The notes: a model not told the origin generated them from the letters alone. A stretch of DNA of 64,000 nucleotides from Sandaracinaceae bacterium (GCA_016706685.1 JADJJE010000057.1:1-64000), one strand, 5' to 3'. Shown: positions 1 through 9,944, numbered from the stretch's first letter. Program-made: numbers and translations.

Positions 1-2280
1 GACGACGCGGACCCGCTGCGCTTCCCCGGCAACCTCGAGGTGTGCGACGCCGCGGGCCACGACGAGGACTGCGACGAGACCACCGTGTCGGACCGCGACG
101 TGGACGGCGACCTGCAGGTGTCGAGCGCGTGCTGCAACGGCGCCAACTGCGGGCCGGACTGCGACGACACGCGGCGCAGCACCAACACGGGCGTGCCCGA
201 GGTGTGCGACGGCCTCGACAACGACTGCAACGGCGCCGTGGACGAGGGGCTGATCATGCGGCTCTACCTGGACGCCGACCACGACGGCGTGGCGGACGCC
301 GCGCGCGAGATCCTGGCCTGCCCGGGGACGCCGGGTGCCGCGGCTGCGGTGGGCGACTGCGACGACACGCGCGCCAGCGTGCGCCCCACGGCGCCCGAGA
401 TCTGCGACCTGCTCGACAACGACTGCGACGGCGTGGTGGACGAAGACGTGACCACCGTGCCCTGGTACGTGGACATGGACAGCGACGGCTGGGGCACCGT
501 GTCGGCCAGCCAGCCCTCGGTGGAGTCGTGCGTGCCGCCCGCGAACCGCGCCATCCGCGTGGGCGACTGCAACGACGCCGACGTGGACGTGTCGCCCACG
601 GCGCTCGAGCAGTGCAACGGCGTGGATGACGACTGCAACGGCCGCGCGGACTACCTGGTGGGCGGCCGCGACACCGAAGACGACGACCTCGACGGCGTGC
701 CCGACATGCTGTGCGGTGCGGCGACCTCCGACTGCAACGACAGGGACGCGCTCATCAGCGTGGCCACCAGCGCCGAGATCTGCGACGACGTGGACAACGA
801 CTGCGACACGCGCGTGGACGAAGACGCCATCCCTGTGGCCTGGTACGTGGACATGGACGGCGACCGCTTCGGCGACCCGAACAGCACGCCGTTCACGAGC
901 TGCGACCTGCAGCCGGGGCGCACGTTGGACAACACCGACTGCAACGACACGGACGCGGGCACGCACCCGGGCGCCTCGGACTCGTGCTCGGGGCGCCTGT
1001 TCGTCGATGACGACTGCGACACGCGCGTGGACGAGGGCGGCGTGGCGCTCACCATCTACGAAGACCTCGACGGGGATGGCTACGGCACCGGGGCGCCCAT
1101 TCGCTCCTGCCTGCAGTCCACCATGACGGCCACACGGGACGGCGACTGCGACGACACCCGCGCGGCGGTGAACCCCGCGGCGCTCGACGACTGCGCGGCC
1201 CTCACGCTGGTGGACGACGACTGCGACGGTGAGGTGGACGAGACGCTGGTGCCGCGCACCTTCTATGACGACCTCGATGGCGATGGCTACGGCGCGGGCG
1301 GCGCGTCGAGCGGCTGCAGCCAGCCCGCCGGCACGGCCACCGTCCCCGGCGACTGCGACGACACGAGCTACCTGCGCAACCCCGGCGTGCCCGACGACTG
1401 CGCCACGCAGATTGGCGTGGACGACGACTGCGACGCGTCCACCGACGAGGCGCGCGCGCTGCTCAACTTCTACCAGGACCGCGACGACGACGGCTTTGGC
1501 GCGGGCCCTACCGTGCAGGCGTGCACGGGCCCCGTCGGCACCGTGGGAACGGCCGGCGACTGCGACGACGACAACGCCACGCGCAACCCCGGCGCGCCGG
1601 ACGACTGCTCGCGGCCGATGTCCGTGGATGACGACTGCGACGGAGCGATCGACGAAGCCGCCGCGTTCACGGCGGTCTACCGCGACGTGGACGGCGATGG
1701 GTACGGCAACGGGGCGTCCATGATCTCGTGCGGCACGCCCATTGGCTACGTCACGGCGCCGGGCGACTGCAACGAGGGCGACGTGGCCATTCATCCGGGC
1801 CGGCCAGACGACTGCACCACGCGGCTGATGGTGGACGACGACTGCGACGTGGACGTGGACGAGGCCGTGGTGCTGCGCTCGTTCTACCCGGACGGCGACA
1901 ACGACTCGTACGGCACCGGCGTGGGCGTGATGGCGTGCAGCGCCCCCGTGGGACACGGGCCGTTCCCCGGTGACTGCGACAACGCCAACGTGAACCGCAA
2001 CCCCGGACGCGCCGATGACTGCAGCGGGGTGGCCGTCCTCGACGACGACTGCGACATGATCGTGGACGAGGCCACGGTGCGGACCACCTACTACCGCGAC
2101 TTCGACGTGGACACCTTTGGCGACCCCACGGTGACCATGCAGCTGTGCGCGCCCATGAACGGCTGGGTGTTGAACGCCACCGACTGCGACGACTCACGCA
2201 TGGCGGTGCGCCCCGGCGCCACGGAGCTCTGCGCGAACGGACTGGACGACGACTGCGACACGAGCTTGGACTGCGCGGAC
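1..2280 (+). repeat. About twelve protein-coding Asp/Cys repeats of roughly 200 bp
   Basis: Tandem imperfect units lie inside the MopE-like gene. Each encodes an aromatic-x-D-x-D-x-D-x-(F/Y)-G loop, one isolated Cys, a GDCDD or GDCND block, a PGAPDDC-like block and DDDCD-x-x-VDE. Units from about 1050 to 2060 are the most regular; the first few are more diverged. Conservation is at protein level, and the DNA copies are not identical. Confidence 0.85.
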
Positions 2281-3632
2281 TCCACCTGCTCGAGCGGCTG
2301 CGGAACGCTCGAGCTGCTCTCGGGCGGGTCGCAGTCCGCTGCCGTGCACGCCGTCTTCCCGCAGCCTCTGCGCGTGCGCATGCGCGACGGCGCCAACAAT
2401 CCGCTCGCGGGTCGCGCGGTCACGCTGGTGACTACCAGCATCACGGCGCCTGCCATGACGGCAACGACGGATGCCATGGGAGAGGCCGTGTTCATGAACG
2501 TGCGCGCGGCGTACCGCGTGGGCACCGAGGTGGTGCGCGCGACGGCGTTGGGGGTCCCCGACCTGCCCATCACCATGACCACCGTAGCGCCAGACCCCGG
2601 CACCATCTTCAGCGCGTTCAATGGGCCGCGCAACAACGTGCTGCGGCTCACGGGGCCCACCTACACGGCCGCCGTCGACAACACCTCGGCGAGCGCCACC
2701 GGGGGTCCTGACGGCTCGCTCTACTTCGTGGCCGGCAACCGCATCCTGCGAGTCAAACCCGATGGCGTGGTCGAGACCGTGGCGGGCACCGGGACGCTCG
2801 GCTTCACGCCGGCCGTCCCCAGCGCGGACGCACGCACGGTGGCCATCTGGCCCATGGGTACGGCGGCCCTGGCGCTCGACGCCCCGCGCAACCGGCTGTA
2901 CTACGCGCAGCGCTGCGCCATCTACGTGGTGGACCTGCTCAGCCACGCGATGGACCTCTACATGGGCGTCCCCGGAACGTGCAGTAACACGGGAGAGGGC
3001 GGCCTGGCCGTCAACGCCACCTCGTTCGAAGTGGGCTACATGGCCGTGAGCGACACCGGCGTGCTCTTCTTCGTCACGGTGGGCTCGAACGCGACGCCGC
3101 GGTCCATGCGCTACATCGACACCGCGGGCCGGATCGCCACGATCCTGGTGGTGGGGACCGGGACGCCTGCGCTCGCCATCGGTGGCTACCTCGGTGACGT
3201 GGGCGCCATTCCCGGCGAGAGCGACGCGGTGCTGCTGGCCACCGATTGCACGACGCCCGCGGGTACCCGCGAGTGCATCCTGCGGGTGACCACGGCCGGC
3301 GAGCTCACCCACCTCGCCGGAGCCATGGGCAACGACGCGTCGCCCGAGAACATCCCCGCGGTCAGCGCCGTGCTCGGCGACGCGGAGTCCGTGGAGATGC
3401 TCTCGACCGGCGAGATCGTCATCGCGGAGTACATCTACGACCGCGTCCGGGTGATCGGTCTCGATGGGATGATTCGCACCATCGCCGGCGACCGTCTCAC
3501 TCCGGGCGACACGGGCGACGGCGGTCCGGCACCATGGCCCTGCTGCGCGACCCAGCGTGGCTGTCTGTCTACGGCGACGATCACCTCGCGTTCTGGCAGG
3601 CCAGCTCACGCGTCATCCGCGCCATCTGGTGA
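1..3632 (+). CDS. MopE-like acidic Cys-rich repeat protein with Ig-like and NHL beta-propeller parts (5' partial, frameshifted)
   Basis: The frame is open from base 1, so the N-terminus lies outside the window. The first 2.28 kb encodes about twelve degenerate repeats of 65-70 residues. Each has an acidic loop (for example DLDGDGYGTG), a GDCDD motif and a closing VDDDCDG-VDE motif, the putative metal-binding pattern of MopE-type surface proteins. A Big_1-like Ig segment follows (about 2310-2590), then about 340 residues of beta-propeller with NHL-like blades (DGSLYFVAGNRILRVKPDG, GDGGPA). The family is usually secreted or surface attached; calcium binding is inferred from the Asp pattern. After base 3530 the frame changes into unrelated Arg/Ser-rich sequence that would stop at 3690. 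One base further on, the expected blade TMALLRDPAWLSVYGDDHL continues and ends RVIRAIW with a stop at 3632. I take 3632 as the true end and assume one missing base. Confidence 0.8.
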
Positions 3633-3686
3633 TGCACGCGCGCGGTGTCGTTGCCGGTCCCCCGCTCGCCTGATACCCCGCACGGC

Positions 3687-5033
3687 ATGACGATCGACTC
3701 CCGCGAAGCCCTGCTGGCCATCGACCGGCGGCACCTCTGGCGGCCGTACACGTCGAGCGAGGACCACGAAACCAAGACCCCGCTCTTCATCGAGCGCGCC
3801 GAGGGGCCGTACCTCTACGCGGCGGACGGGACGCGATACCTGGACGGGAGCGGCGCGTGGTGGTGCAACAATCTGGGCCACGGGCACCCTCGCTTGCGTG
3901 AGGCGCTGACCCGGCAGGCGCACGATCTCTTGCACTGCTCGATGGCGGGCACCGTGCACCCTTCGGCGGTGCTGCTGGCGCAGGAGCTCGTGGACATCGC
4001 GCCGCCCGGGCTCACGCGCGTGTTCTACAGCGACAACGGCAGCACCTCGGTGGAGGTGGCGCTCAAGATGGCGTTCCAATACTGGCAGCAGAACGGCCGG
4101 CCGGGGCGCACGCGCTTCCTGGCGCTGCCGGGCGGCTATCACGGCGACACCATCGGGGCCATGGCGGTGGGCAACGTGGGGGCGTTCAACGGGCTGTTCG
4201 CGCCGCTGTTTCCGGGGGGGCGCGCGGCCGCGGAGGGGCTGCCCGAGCCTGCGCACGCGGACGACGAGGCCGGCTGGGACGCGCTCTTCAGCGCGCTCGA
4301 GCACACGCTGCGGGCTGACGCCGACGAGATCGCGGCGGTCATCGTGGAGCCGTTGATCCAGGGCGCCGCGGGCATGCGCACCTACCCCGAGCGGCACCTG
4401 CGACGGCTGCGCGAGGTGACGCGCGAGGTGGACACGTTCCTGATCTGCGACGAGGTCTTCACCGGCCTCGGACGCACCGGGACCCTGTGGGCCAGCACGC
4501 GCGCGGGTATCTCACCGGACCTGCTCTGCACCGCCAAGGGGCTGTCGGGTGGAGCGCTGCCCTTCTCGGCCACGCTGGCCACCGAGCGCGTGTTCGACGG
4601 CTTCCGCGGCGACAAGACGCGCGCGCTGATGCACGGCCACACGTTCTATGGCAACCCGCTGGGCGCGGCGGTGGCGCGCGAGGTGCTGGCCATCTACCGC
4701 GAGGAGGCCATCCTCGAGAACAGCCAACCGCTGGCGGCACAGCTGGCGGCGGGCTTCGCAGCGCTGGCCGCCATCCCCGGCGTGCGGCGAACCCGGGCGC
4801 TGGGCATGGTGGCCGCTGCCGACTTGGGCGAAGGCGGCTACCTGGGCCGTCTGGGCTGGGCGGTGCACGACGCCGCGCGCGCCCGCGGCGCTCAGCTGCG
4901 CCCCCTGGGCGACACCATCTACGCGATTCCGCCACTGAATATCGACCCTGCCGCGCTCGAAGGGCTAGTGCGCATCGTCCACGAGAGCGTCGTGGAAGCG
5001 CTGGGCAGCGAGCGTGGCGGCATCCGTCCCTGA
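3687..5033 (+). CDS. bioA: Adenosylmethionine-8-amino-7-oxononanoate aminotransferase
   Basis: PLP-dependent aminotransferase of biotin synthesis that converts KAPA to DAPA with S-adenosylmethionine as amino donor; cytosolic. 448 residues from the ATG at 3687, close to the family length. The N-terminus IDRRHLWRPYTSS matches the BioA start and YLDGSGAWWCNNLGHGHP matches the substrate/PLP region. D255 in FLICDEVFTGLGRTG contacts the PLP pyridine nitrogen, and K284 in CTAKGLSGG is the Schiff-base lysine. HGHTFYGNPLGAAVA is the BioA-type C-terminal motif. An in-frame GTG at 3645 would add 14 poorly conserved residues; I prefer the ATG. No other biotin genes are adjacent, so it appears to be a scattered bio gene. 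Other class-III aminotransferases are less likely because of the WWCNNLGHGHP block. Confidence 0.9.
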   Translation: MTIDSREALLAIDRRHLWRPYTSSEDHETKTPLFIERAEGPYLYAADGTRYLDGSGAWWCNNLGHGHPRLREALTRQAHDLLHCSMAGTVHPSAVLLAQELVDIAPPGLTRVFYSDNGSTSVEVALKMAFQYWQQNGRPGRTRFLALPGGYHGDTIGAMAVGNVGAFNGLFAPLFPGGRAAAEGLPEPAHADDEAGWDALFSALEHTLRADADEIAAVIVEPLIQGAAGMRTYPERHLRRLREVTREVDTFLICDEVFTGLGRTGTLWASTRAGISPDLLCTAKGLSGGALPFSATLATERVFDGFRGDKTRALMHGHTFYGNPLGAAVAREVLAIYREEAILENSQPLAAQLAAGFAALAAIPGVRRTRALGMVAAADLGEGGYLGRLGWAVHDAARARGAQLRPLGDTIYAIPPLNIDPAALEGLVRIVHESVVEALGSERGGIRP

Positions 5034-5054
5034 ATCTGCTAGCTTGCGCCCGAG

Positions 5055-5453
5055 ATGGCTCAGCCACCGCCCCCCCCACCCGACAAGCCGCGCGTCCTCT
5101 GCGTGGAAGACGAACCCGCTGTCCTCACACTCGTGGTGAAGCTGCTGGAGCCCATTGCGCGCGTGCAGACGGCTACCGACGGTCAGCAAGCCCTCGAGAT
5201 CCTGCAGGCCAGCAAGAAGCCGCCGGACCTGGTCATCACCGACATGATGATGCCGCGCCTCGACGGCATGGGCCTCGCCAAGGCCATGCGTGCGGACGAG
5301 CGCCTGGCCAAGGTGCCCATCATCATGCTCACCGCCAAGAGCGGCGCCATGGACGTCGTGGGCGGCATCAACGCCGGGGCCAAGCACTACGTCACCAAGC
5401 CGTTCAAGCACGAAGAGCTGCTGAGCAAGGTGCGCAAGCTGCTCCGCCTGTAG
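5055..5453 (+). CDS. Single-domain CheY-like response regulator
   Basis: A 132-residue receiver domain with no output domain. The acidic pocket is VLCVEDE, the phosphoacceptor is D63 in VITDMMMPRLDG, T93 sits in MLTAKS, and K115 sits in VTKPF, so all conserved receiver residues are present. A proline-rich leader (PPPPPPD) precedes the fold. It probably relays phosphate to or from a histidine kinase or effector encoded elsewhere; no kinase gene is next to it. It lies 21 bases after bioA and 18 bases before lnt on the same strand, so co-transcription is possible, but the functions appear unrelated. Confidence 0.92.
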   Translation: MAQPPPPPPDKPRVLCVEDEPAVLTLVVKLLEPIARVQTATDGQQALEILQASKKPPDLVITDMMMPRLDGMGLAKAMRADERLAKVPIIMLTAKSGAMDVVGGINAGAKHYVTKPFKHEELLSKVRKLLRL

Positions 5454-5471
5454 CCTCTGCGAGCGCACCGC

Positions 5472-7067
5472 ATGGCCGAGCCCACACCACCGCCTACCGA
5501 CGGCGCGTCCCCGAGCCCCACCCGTGCCTGGCTGCCCTTCGCGCTGGCGGCGCTCTCGGGCACGCTGCACTTCCTGTCCTTCTGCGGCTTCGGCCTCTGG
5601 CCGCTGGCGTTCGTGTGCTTCCTGCCGCTGTATTTCGCGCTCGAGCACCCGAGCGTGGTCACCAAGCGGCGCGCGGCGGCGGTGGGCTTCACGCACGGCT
5701 TCGTGGCCTACCTGGGCGGCTACCACTGGATGGCCAAGATGCTGGAGGTCTTCAGCGGCTTCAACATCGGCATCGCGTCGTTCCTGGCGTCGTTCTTCTG
5801 GGCCTACCTGGCGCTGTTGCAGCTGGTGTTGGCGCTCTGCCTGCGGCGCGCGCGCCACCACGGCTACCCGGTGGCGCTCGCGGCGGTGGCCTTCATCTTG
5901 TGTCTCGAGCAGTGGTTCCCCACGCTCTTCCCGAGCCACTTCGGATATGCGTTCTTCGACCAGACCTGGCTGCTGCAGCTGGCGGACCTCGGCGGCCCGG
6001 GCGTGGTGGGTGCGCTTCCGCTCTTGATCCAAGCGGCGCTCTACCCGCTGGTGCGCAGCCGCCTCGCGGGGCAGTCGCTCACCGTGCACGCAGCGCGGCC
6101 GCTGCTCGCTTCCTTGGCGCTCCTGCTGCTGGGCCTCGGCTACGGCGCCTGGCGCGCGCAAGAGGTGGACGCGCGCGCGGCGCGGGCCGAGACGCTGCAC
6201 GTGGGCATCGTGCAGGCGGCCATGGGCGTGTTCGAGAAGCACCTCTACCCGCAGCGGGGGCATCGCCTGCACCTCGAGGGGTCGCGGTCGCTCGAGGCCT
6301 CCCAGCGCGCCGCCGGGCACCCGCTCGACCTCTTGGTGTGGCCCGAGTCCGCCTACCTGTGGACGCTGCCGCCCAACGCCAACCTCGAGCGCGTGCTGCG
6401 CGATCTCACCACGCCGCTGCTCTTCGGCGGCCTGCGGCGGGACATGGACCAAGACGGCCAGATGGGCTTCTTCAACACGGCCTACCTGATCGACGCGCAG
6501 GCGCAGCTGCTGGGCACGTACGACAAGACGTACCTGCTGGCCTTCGGGGAGTACCTGCCGCTCGGCGAGACGTTCCCGCAGCTGTACGAGCTGTCGCCGC
6601 GCACGGGGCGCCTGTCACCGGGCACGCACACGCGCCCGCTGGTGCTCCCGGGCTCCTCGGGGGACACGCGCATCACCACGCTCATCTGCTACGAGGACGT
6701 GCTGCCGGGCTTCACGCGGCAGGCGGTGGCCGCAGGGCAGCCGCACCTGCTGGTGAACATCACCAACGACGCGTGGTTCGGGAAGAGCCAGGAGCCGCAC
6801 ATCCACTTGGCCATGGCGCGCTTCCGGGCGGCCGAACACCACCGCGCGCTGGTGCGCTCCACCAACAGCGGCGTCAGCGCCTTCATCGACCCGGCCGGCC
6901 GCGTGGTGACGCACGGCGGGCTGTTCACGGGCGAGCAGCTGCACGCTCGCGTTCCCCGCATGGACCAGGCCACGCTCTACGAGACGGTGGGCGACTGGCC
7001 CGCGTGGCTCGCCACGGTGGCCTCGCTCGGGATGTTGCTGCGCCGCCGCCGCGTGTGGGCCGCGTGA
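5472..7067 (+). CDS. lnt: Apolipoprotein N-acyltransferase
   Basis: Integral inner-membrane enzyme that adds the third acyl chain to the N-terminal Cys of lipoproteins, as needed for Lol export in diderm bacteria. 531 residues. The N-terminal ~225 residues are hydrophobic segments; the nitrilase-like periplasmic domain follows. The catalytic triad is visible: E292 in LLVWPESAYLW, K352 in YDKTYLLAFGEYLP and C406 in TLICYEDVLPG. Further family motifs are VNITNDAWFGKSQEPH and VRSTNSGVSAFIDPAGR. The window encodes many lipoproteins, which are its expected substrates. It lies 12 bases before recQ. Confidence 0.95.
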   Translation: MAEPTPPPTDGASPSPTRAWLPFALAALSGTLHFLSFCGFGLWPLAFVCFLPLYFALEHPSVVTKRRAAAVGFTHGFVAYLGGYHWMAKMLEVFSGFNIGIASFLASFFWAYLALLQLVLALCLRRARHHGYPVALAAVAFILCLEQWFPTLFPSHFGYAFFDQTWLLQLADLGGPGVVGALPLLIQAALYPLVRSRLAGQSLTVHAARPLLASLALLLLGLGYGAWRAQEVDARAARAETLHVGIVQAAMGVFEKHLYPQRGHRLHLEGSRSLEASQRAAGHPLDLLVWPESAYLWTLPPNANLERVLRDLTTPLLFGGLRRDMDQDGQMGFFNTAYLIDAQAQLLGTYDKTYLLAFGEYLPLGETFPQLYELSPRTGRLSPGTHTRPLVLPGSSGDTRITTLICYEDVLPGFTRQAVAAGQPHLLVNITNDAWFGKSQEPHIHLAMARFRAAEHHRALVRSTNSGVSAFIDPAGRVVTHGGLFTGEQLHARVPRMDQATLYETVGDWPAWLATVASLGMLLRRRRVWAA

Positions 7068-7079
7068 GGCGGAGGTAGC

Positions 7080-9014
7080 GTGAGCGTGTCGGCCAGCGAA
7101 CAGCGGCTCCAGCAGCGCTTCGGCCTCAGCAGCTTCCACCCCTGGCAGCGCGAGGCCATCGACGCGCTGCTGACCGGGCCCAAGCGCGTGCTGGTGGTGG
7201 CGCCCACCGGGGGCGGCAAGTCGCTCTGCTACCAGTACCCGGCCACGGAGCTCACGGGCACCACGCTGGTGGTGTCGCCGCTAATTGCGCTCATGGAGGA
7301 CCAGGTTCGGGCCCTCACGGCGCGCGGCGTGCGGGCCACCTTCCTGGCGTCCACGCTGGACTTCGAGGAGCTCAAGGCGCGCGAAGCCGCCGTGGCCCGT
7401 GGAGAATTCGACCTGGTCTACGTGGCCCCCGAGCGGCTGAGCAACCGCTACACCTTCGAGATGGTGCGCGCGCTGCGGCCGCCGCTCATCGCCATCGACG
7501 AGGCGCACTGTATTTCGCAGTGGGGGCACGACTTCCGGCCCGAGTACCTGCGCCTGGGGGAGGTGCTGCGCGCGCTCGACCCGCCACACGTGCTGGCCTG
7601 CACGGCCACGGCCACGCCCGTGGTGCGCGACGAGATCCTGGCGCGCCTCGGGCTGACCACACGGGACACCGCGGTGGTGCTGCGTGGCTTCGCGCGCCCC
7701 AACCTGCACCTCTCGTGCGAAGAGATCGACGGCCAGAAGGCGCGCCGCGACGCAGCCGTGGCCATCTTGCTGGAGGTGCTGGGCAGCGCCAGCGAGCCGA
7801 AGGGCGGCGCCATCGTATACGCGGCCACGCGCAAGAACGCCGAGGCCGTGGGCGAGTCGCTGCTGGCAGCGGGCTTTCGCGCGGGCGTCTATCACGCGGG
7901 CATGAGCCCCGAAGACCGGGCCAGCGTGAACGCGCGCTTCGCGAGTGGGGAGCTGCACGTGGTGGCCGCCACCAACGCGTTCGGCATGGGCATCGACCGC
8001 GCCGACATCCGCGTGGTGGTGCACCTCCAGGCGCCCGGCTCCATCGAGGCCTACTACCAAGAGGTGGGCCGCGCGGGGCGCGACGGCGCGCCGGCCGAGG
8101 GCGTGCTGCTGGCCAGCGCCAGCGACATGGGCCTGCGCAAGCGGCTGATCGACATGCGCGGCTCGGGCGGCGAGCTGGCGGCGCGGCAGTGGGACTTGTT
8201 TCTGGACCTGATGCGCTACGTGGAGGCCGGCAGCTGCCGCCACGACTTCATCTTGCGCTACTTCGGCGACGACCAAGAGACGCTGGGCGGCTGCGGCCAC
8301 TGCGACGTGTGCAGCGCGCTCGAGGGGCGCGAGAGCACGAGCGGCGACGGCGCGCGCAGCGACCCGGCCGCGCAGCTGGTGGTGCGTCAGGCTCTCAGCG
8401 GAATCGCGCGCGCGCGCGGCCAGGTGGGCCTGCGCAGCGTGGCCGAGATGCTGGCGGGCAAGAGCAACGCCAAGAGCAAGCGCTGGGGCTTCGAGCAGCT
8501 GTCCACGTTCGGGCTCTTGCGCAACGAAGGCGTGGAGTGGGCGGTGGCGCTCTTGCGGCGCCTGGTGACGGCGGCGCTGGCGGACCTGACGAGCGACGAG
8601 TACCCGCTGCTGATCCTGACCGCGCGCGGCGTGAGCGTGATGAAAGGCGAGCTGCCGGCCGACGTATTGCTGCCTCCGGCGCACGCGGGGCGCCGCTCGG
8701 GGGGCAAGCGCGCCGGGCCTCGGGACACCGCGTCCGCCAGCAGCAAGAGCCAGAACGCGGTGGACATCGAGGCGCTCGACGACGGCTCCCGGCGCCTCTT
8801 CATGGCGCTGCGCGAGGAGCGTTTGGCGCTTGCCCGCGAGCGTGCCGTGCCCCCGTACGTGGTGTGCCACGACCGCACGCTGCTGGGCCTCGCGGTGCAC
8901 CGGCCCACCACGGAGGGCGGCCTCTCGGGGGTGCACGGGATGGGCCCGGCGCGCATCGAAGCCTATGGCGCGCGCTTGATCGCGGTGATTGAGCGCAACG
9001 CCGGCTTGTCGTAG
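7080..9014 (+). CDS. recQ: ATP-dependent DNA helicase RecQ
   Basis: Superfamily 2 3'-5' DNA helicase for recombination and replication-fork repair. 644 residues, GTG start with a GGAGG ribosome binding site about 6 bases upstream that fixes the start. Helicase motif I is APTGGGKS (41-48), motif II DEAHCISQWGHDFRPEY (140-156); IVYAATRKNAEAVGESL and QEVGRAGRDG belong to the second RecA-like domain. A Cys-rich zinc-binding RQC segment (GGCGHCDVCSA) comes next. The last ~80 residues (LREERLALARERAVPPYVV ... GMGPARIEAYG) form an HRDC domain. Length and order match the standard RecQ layout. Confidence 0.95.
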   Translation: MSVSASEQRLQQRFGLSSFHPWQREAIDALLTGPKRVLVVAPTGGGKSLCYQYPATELTGTTLVVSPLIALMEDQVRALTARGVRATFLASTLDFEELKAREAAVARGEFDLVYVAPERLSNRYTFEMVRALRPPLIAIDEAHCISQWGHDFRPEYLRLGEVLRALDPPHVLACTATATPVVRDEILARLGLTTRDTAVVLRGFARPNLHLSCEEIDGQKARRDAAVAILLEVLGSASEPKGGAIVYAATRKNAEAVGESLLAAGFRAGVYHAGMSPEDRASVNARFASGELHVVAATNAFGMGIDRADIRVVVHLQAPGSIEAYYQEVGRAGRDGAPAEGVLLASASDMGLRKRLIDMRGSGGELAARQWDLFLDLMRYVEAGSCRHDFILRYFGDDQETLGGCGHCDVCSALEGRESTSGDGARSDPAAQLVVRQALSGIARARGQVGLRSVAEMLAGKSNAKSKRWGFEQLSTFGLLRNEGVEWAVALLRRLVTAALADLTSDEYPLLILTARGVSVMKGELPADVLLPPAHAGRRSGGKRAGPRDTASASSKSQNAVDIEALDDGSRRLFMALREERLALARERAVPPYVVCHDRTLLGLAVHRPTTEGGLSGVHGMGPARIEAYGARLIAVIERNAGLS

Positions 9015-9035
9015 GGTCCGATCCACACGTAGAAT
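9006..9035 (+). promoter_or_regulatory. Possible sigma70-type promoter upstream of the RRM gene
   Basis: TTGTCG (9006-9011), an 18-base spacer and TAGAAT (9030-9035), overlapping the end of recQ. The -10 matches 5 of 6 consensus bases and the -35 matches 4 of 6. It would give a leader of about 60 bases before the GTG at 9098. Inferred by eye only. Confidence 0.3.
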
Positions 9036-9097
9036 CAGCTAGGTTGATCGCGCGAAATCGTTCGCAAGCAAGTAAGCATCGGTAGGAGACACTGTTC

Positions 9098-9943
9098 GTG
9101 GGCAAGAGAATCTTCGTCGGGAACCTGGCGTACTCGACGACAGACGATTCACTCAGGGCGCACTTCGAGGCCAAAGGGCACGAGGTCAGAAAAGCCACTG
9201 TCGTACTAGACCGCGAGACCGGAAGGTCGCGCGGCTTCGCCTTCGTCGACCTCGGCGACGGCGAAGACCTGGCGGCGATCATCGCGGCGAACCACGAGCG
9301 AGATCTCGATGGGCGGCGCGTGACGGTCACCGAGGCGGTGGAGCGCCCACGCGGCGCGGGCCCGGGTGGCCCACCGCGTGGCCCACGGCCAGGAGGTGAC
9401 GGTGGTCGCCCGCCGTACGGTGGCGATCGGCCGCGAGGCCCCGGCGGACCGGGCGGCTACCAAGGCGGCGGTGGTGGCGGTGGCTACCAAGGCGGCGGTG
9501 GTGGCGGTGGCTACCAAGGCGGCGGCGGTGGCGGTGGCTACCAAGGCGGCGGTGGCGGCGGTGGCTACCAAGGCGGCGGCGGTGGCGGCGGCTACCAAGG
9601 CGGCGGCGGTGGCGGCGGCTACCAAGGTGGCGGCGGCTACAGCTCCGGCGGCGGCGGTGGTGGCGGCTACCAGGGCGGCGGTGGTGGCGGTGGTGGTTTC
9701 CCCCGACGCCCGCCCGACGCAGGCGCGCCCCCGCGCCCCTTCCAGGGCCCTCCGGCGGAGCCCGGGGCGGCCGGTGAAGACCCCGATCAGCCCAGCCGCA
9801 AGCGCCGCGAGAAGCCCGCGCTGAAGAAGCGCGAAGAGGTGCGTCCTCCTCCTCGTCGCACCGAGCGCGAAGAAGAGCGCCGCCCCAACAACAAGTGGCG
9901 CGGCGGCATGGGCTGGGAAGCCGGCGACGACGACGACGAGTGA
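9098..9943 (+). CDS. RRM RNA-binding protein with a long Gly/Tyr-rich tail
   Basis: 281 residues, GTG start with an AGGAGA ribosome binding site at 9084-9089. Residues 1-80 form one RNA recognition motif: RNP2 is RIFVGNLAY and RNP1 is GRSRGFAFV, with the usual aromatic residues. A low-complexity tail follows with eight YQ-plus-glycine units, a proline-rich stretch (about 205-225), a basic Lys/Arg region and an acidic DDDDE end. Bacterial RRM proteins of this kind bind RNA and are often linked to cold or stress response. The repeat tail resembles eukaryotic Gly-rich RNA-binding proteins, and condensate formation is plausible but inferred. It appears monocistronic: recQ ends 83 bases upstream, and transposase debris begins directly after the stop. 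Confidence 0.9.
   Translation: MGKRIFVGNLAYSTTDDSLRAHFEAKGHEVRKATVVLDRETGRSRGFAFVDLGDGEDLAAIIAANHERDLDGRRVTVTEAVERPRGAGPGGPPRGPRPGGDGGRPPYGGDRPRGPGGPGGYQGGGGGGGYQGGGGGGGYQGGGGGGGYQGGGGGGGYQGGGGGGGYQGGGGGGGYQGGGGYSSGGGGGGGYQGGGGGGGGFPRRPPDAGAPPRPFQGPPAEPGAAGEDPDQPSRKRREKPALKKREEVRPPPRRTEREEERRPNNKWRGGMGWEAGDDDDE
9456..9700 (+). repeat. 27-bp tandem repeat coding YQ-G7 units
   Basis: Six near-perfect consecutive 27-bp units (ggctaccaaggcggcggtgg plus seven more bases) followed by two interrupted ones, all in frame within the RRM protein. Variation between units is almost entirely ggt versus ggc at glycine codons. Such a tract can expand or contract by slippage in 9-residue steps without breaking the frame. 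Confidence 0.9.
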
Positions 9944-9944
9944 T

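Noticed and set aside
1..2280. Periodic repeats that could be a tandem DNA satellite
   Set aside because: The periodicity is at protein level; third positions differ freely between units.
2194..3609. Minus-strand open frame of 471 codons under the MopE-like gene
   Set aside because: His/Arg/Gly-rich antisense shadow with no recognisable domain.
9456..9700. Regular short repeats that could suggest a CRISPR array
   Set aside because: Units are contiguous 27-mers without spacers and are in frame as glycine-rich coding repeats.
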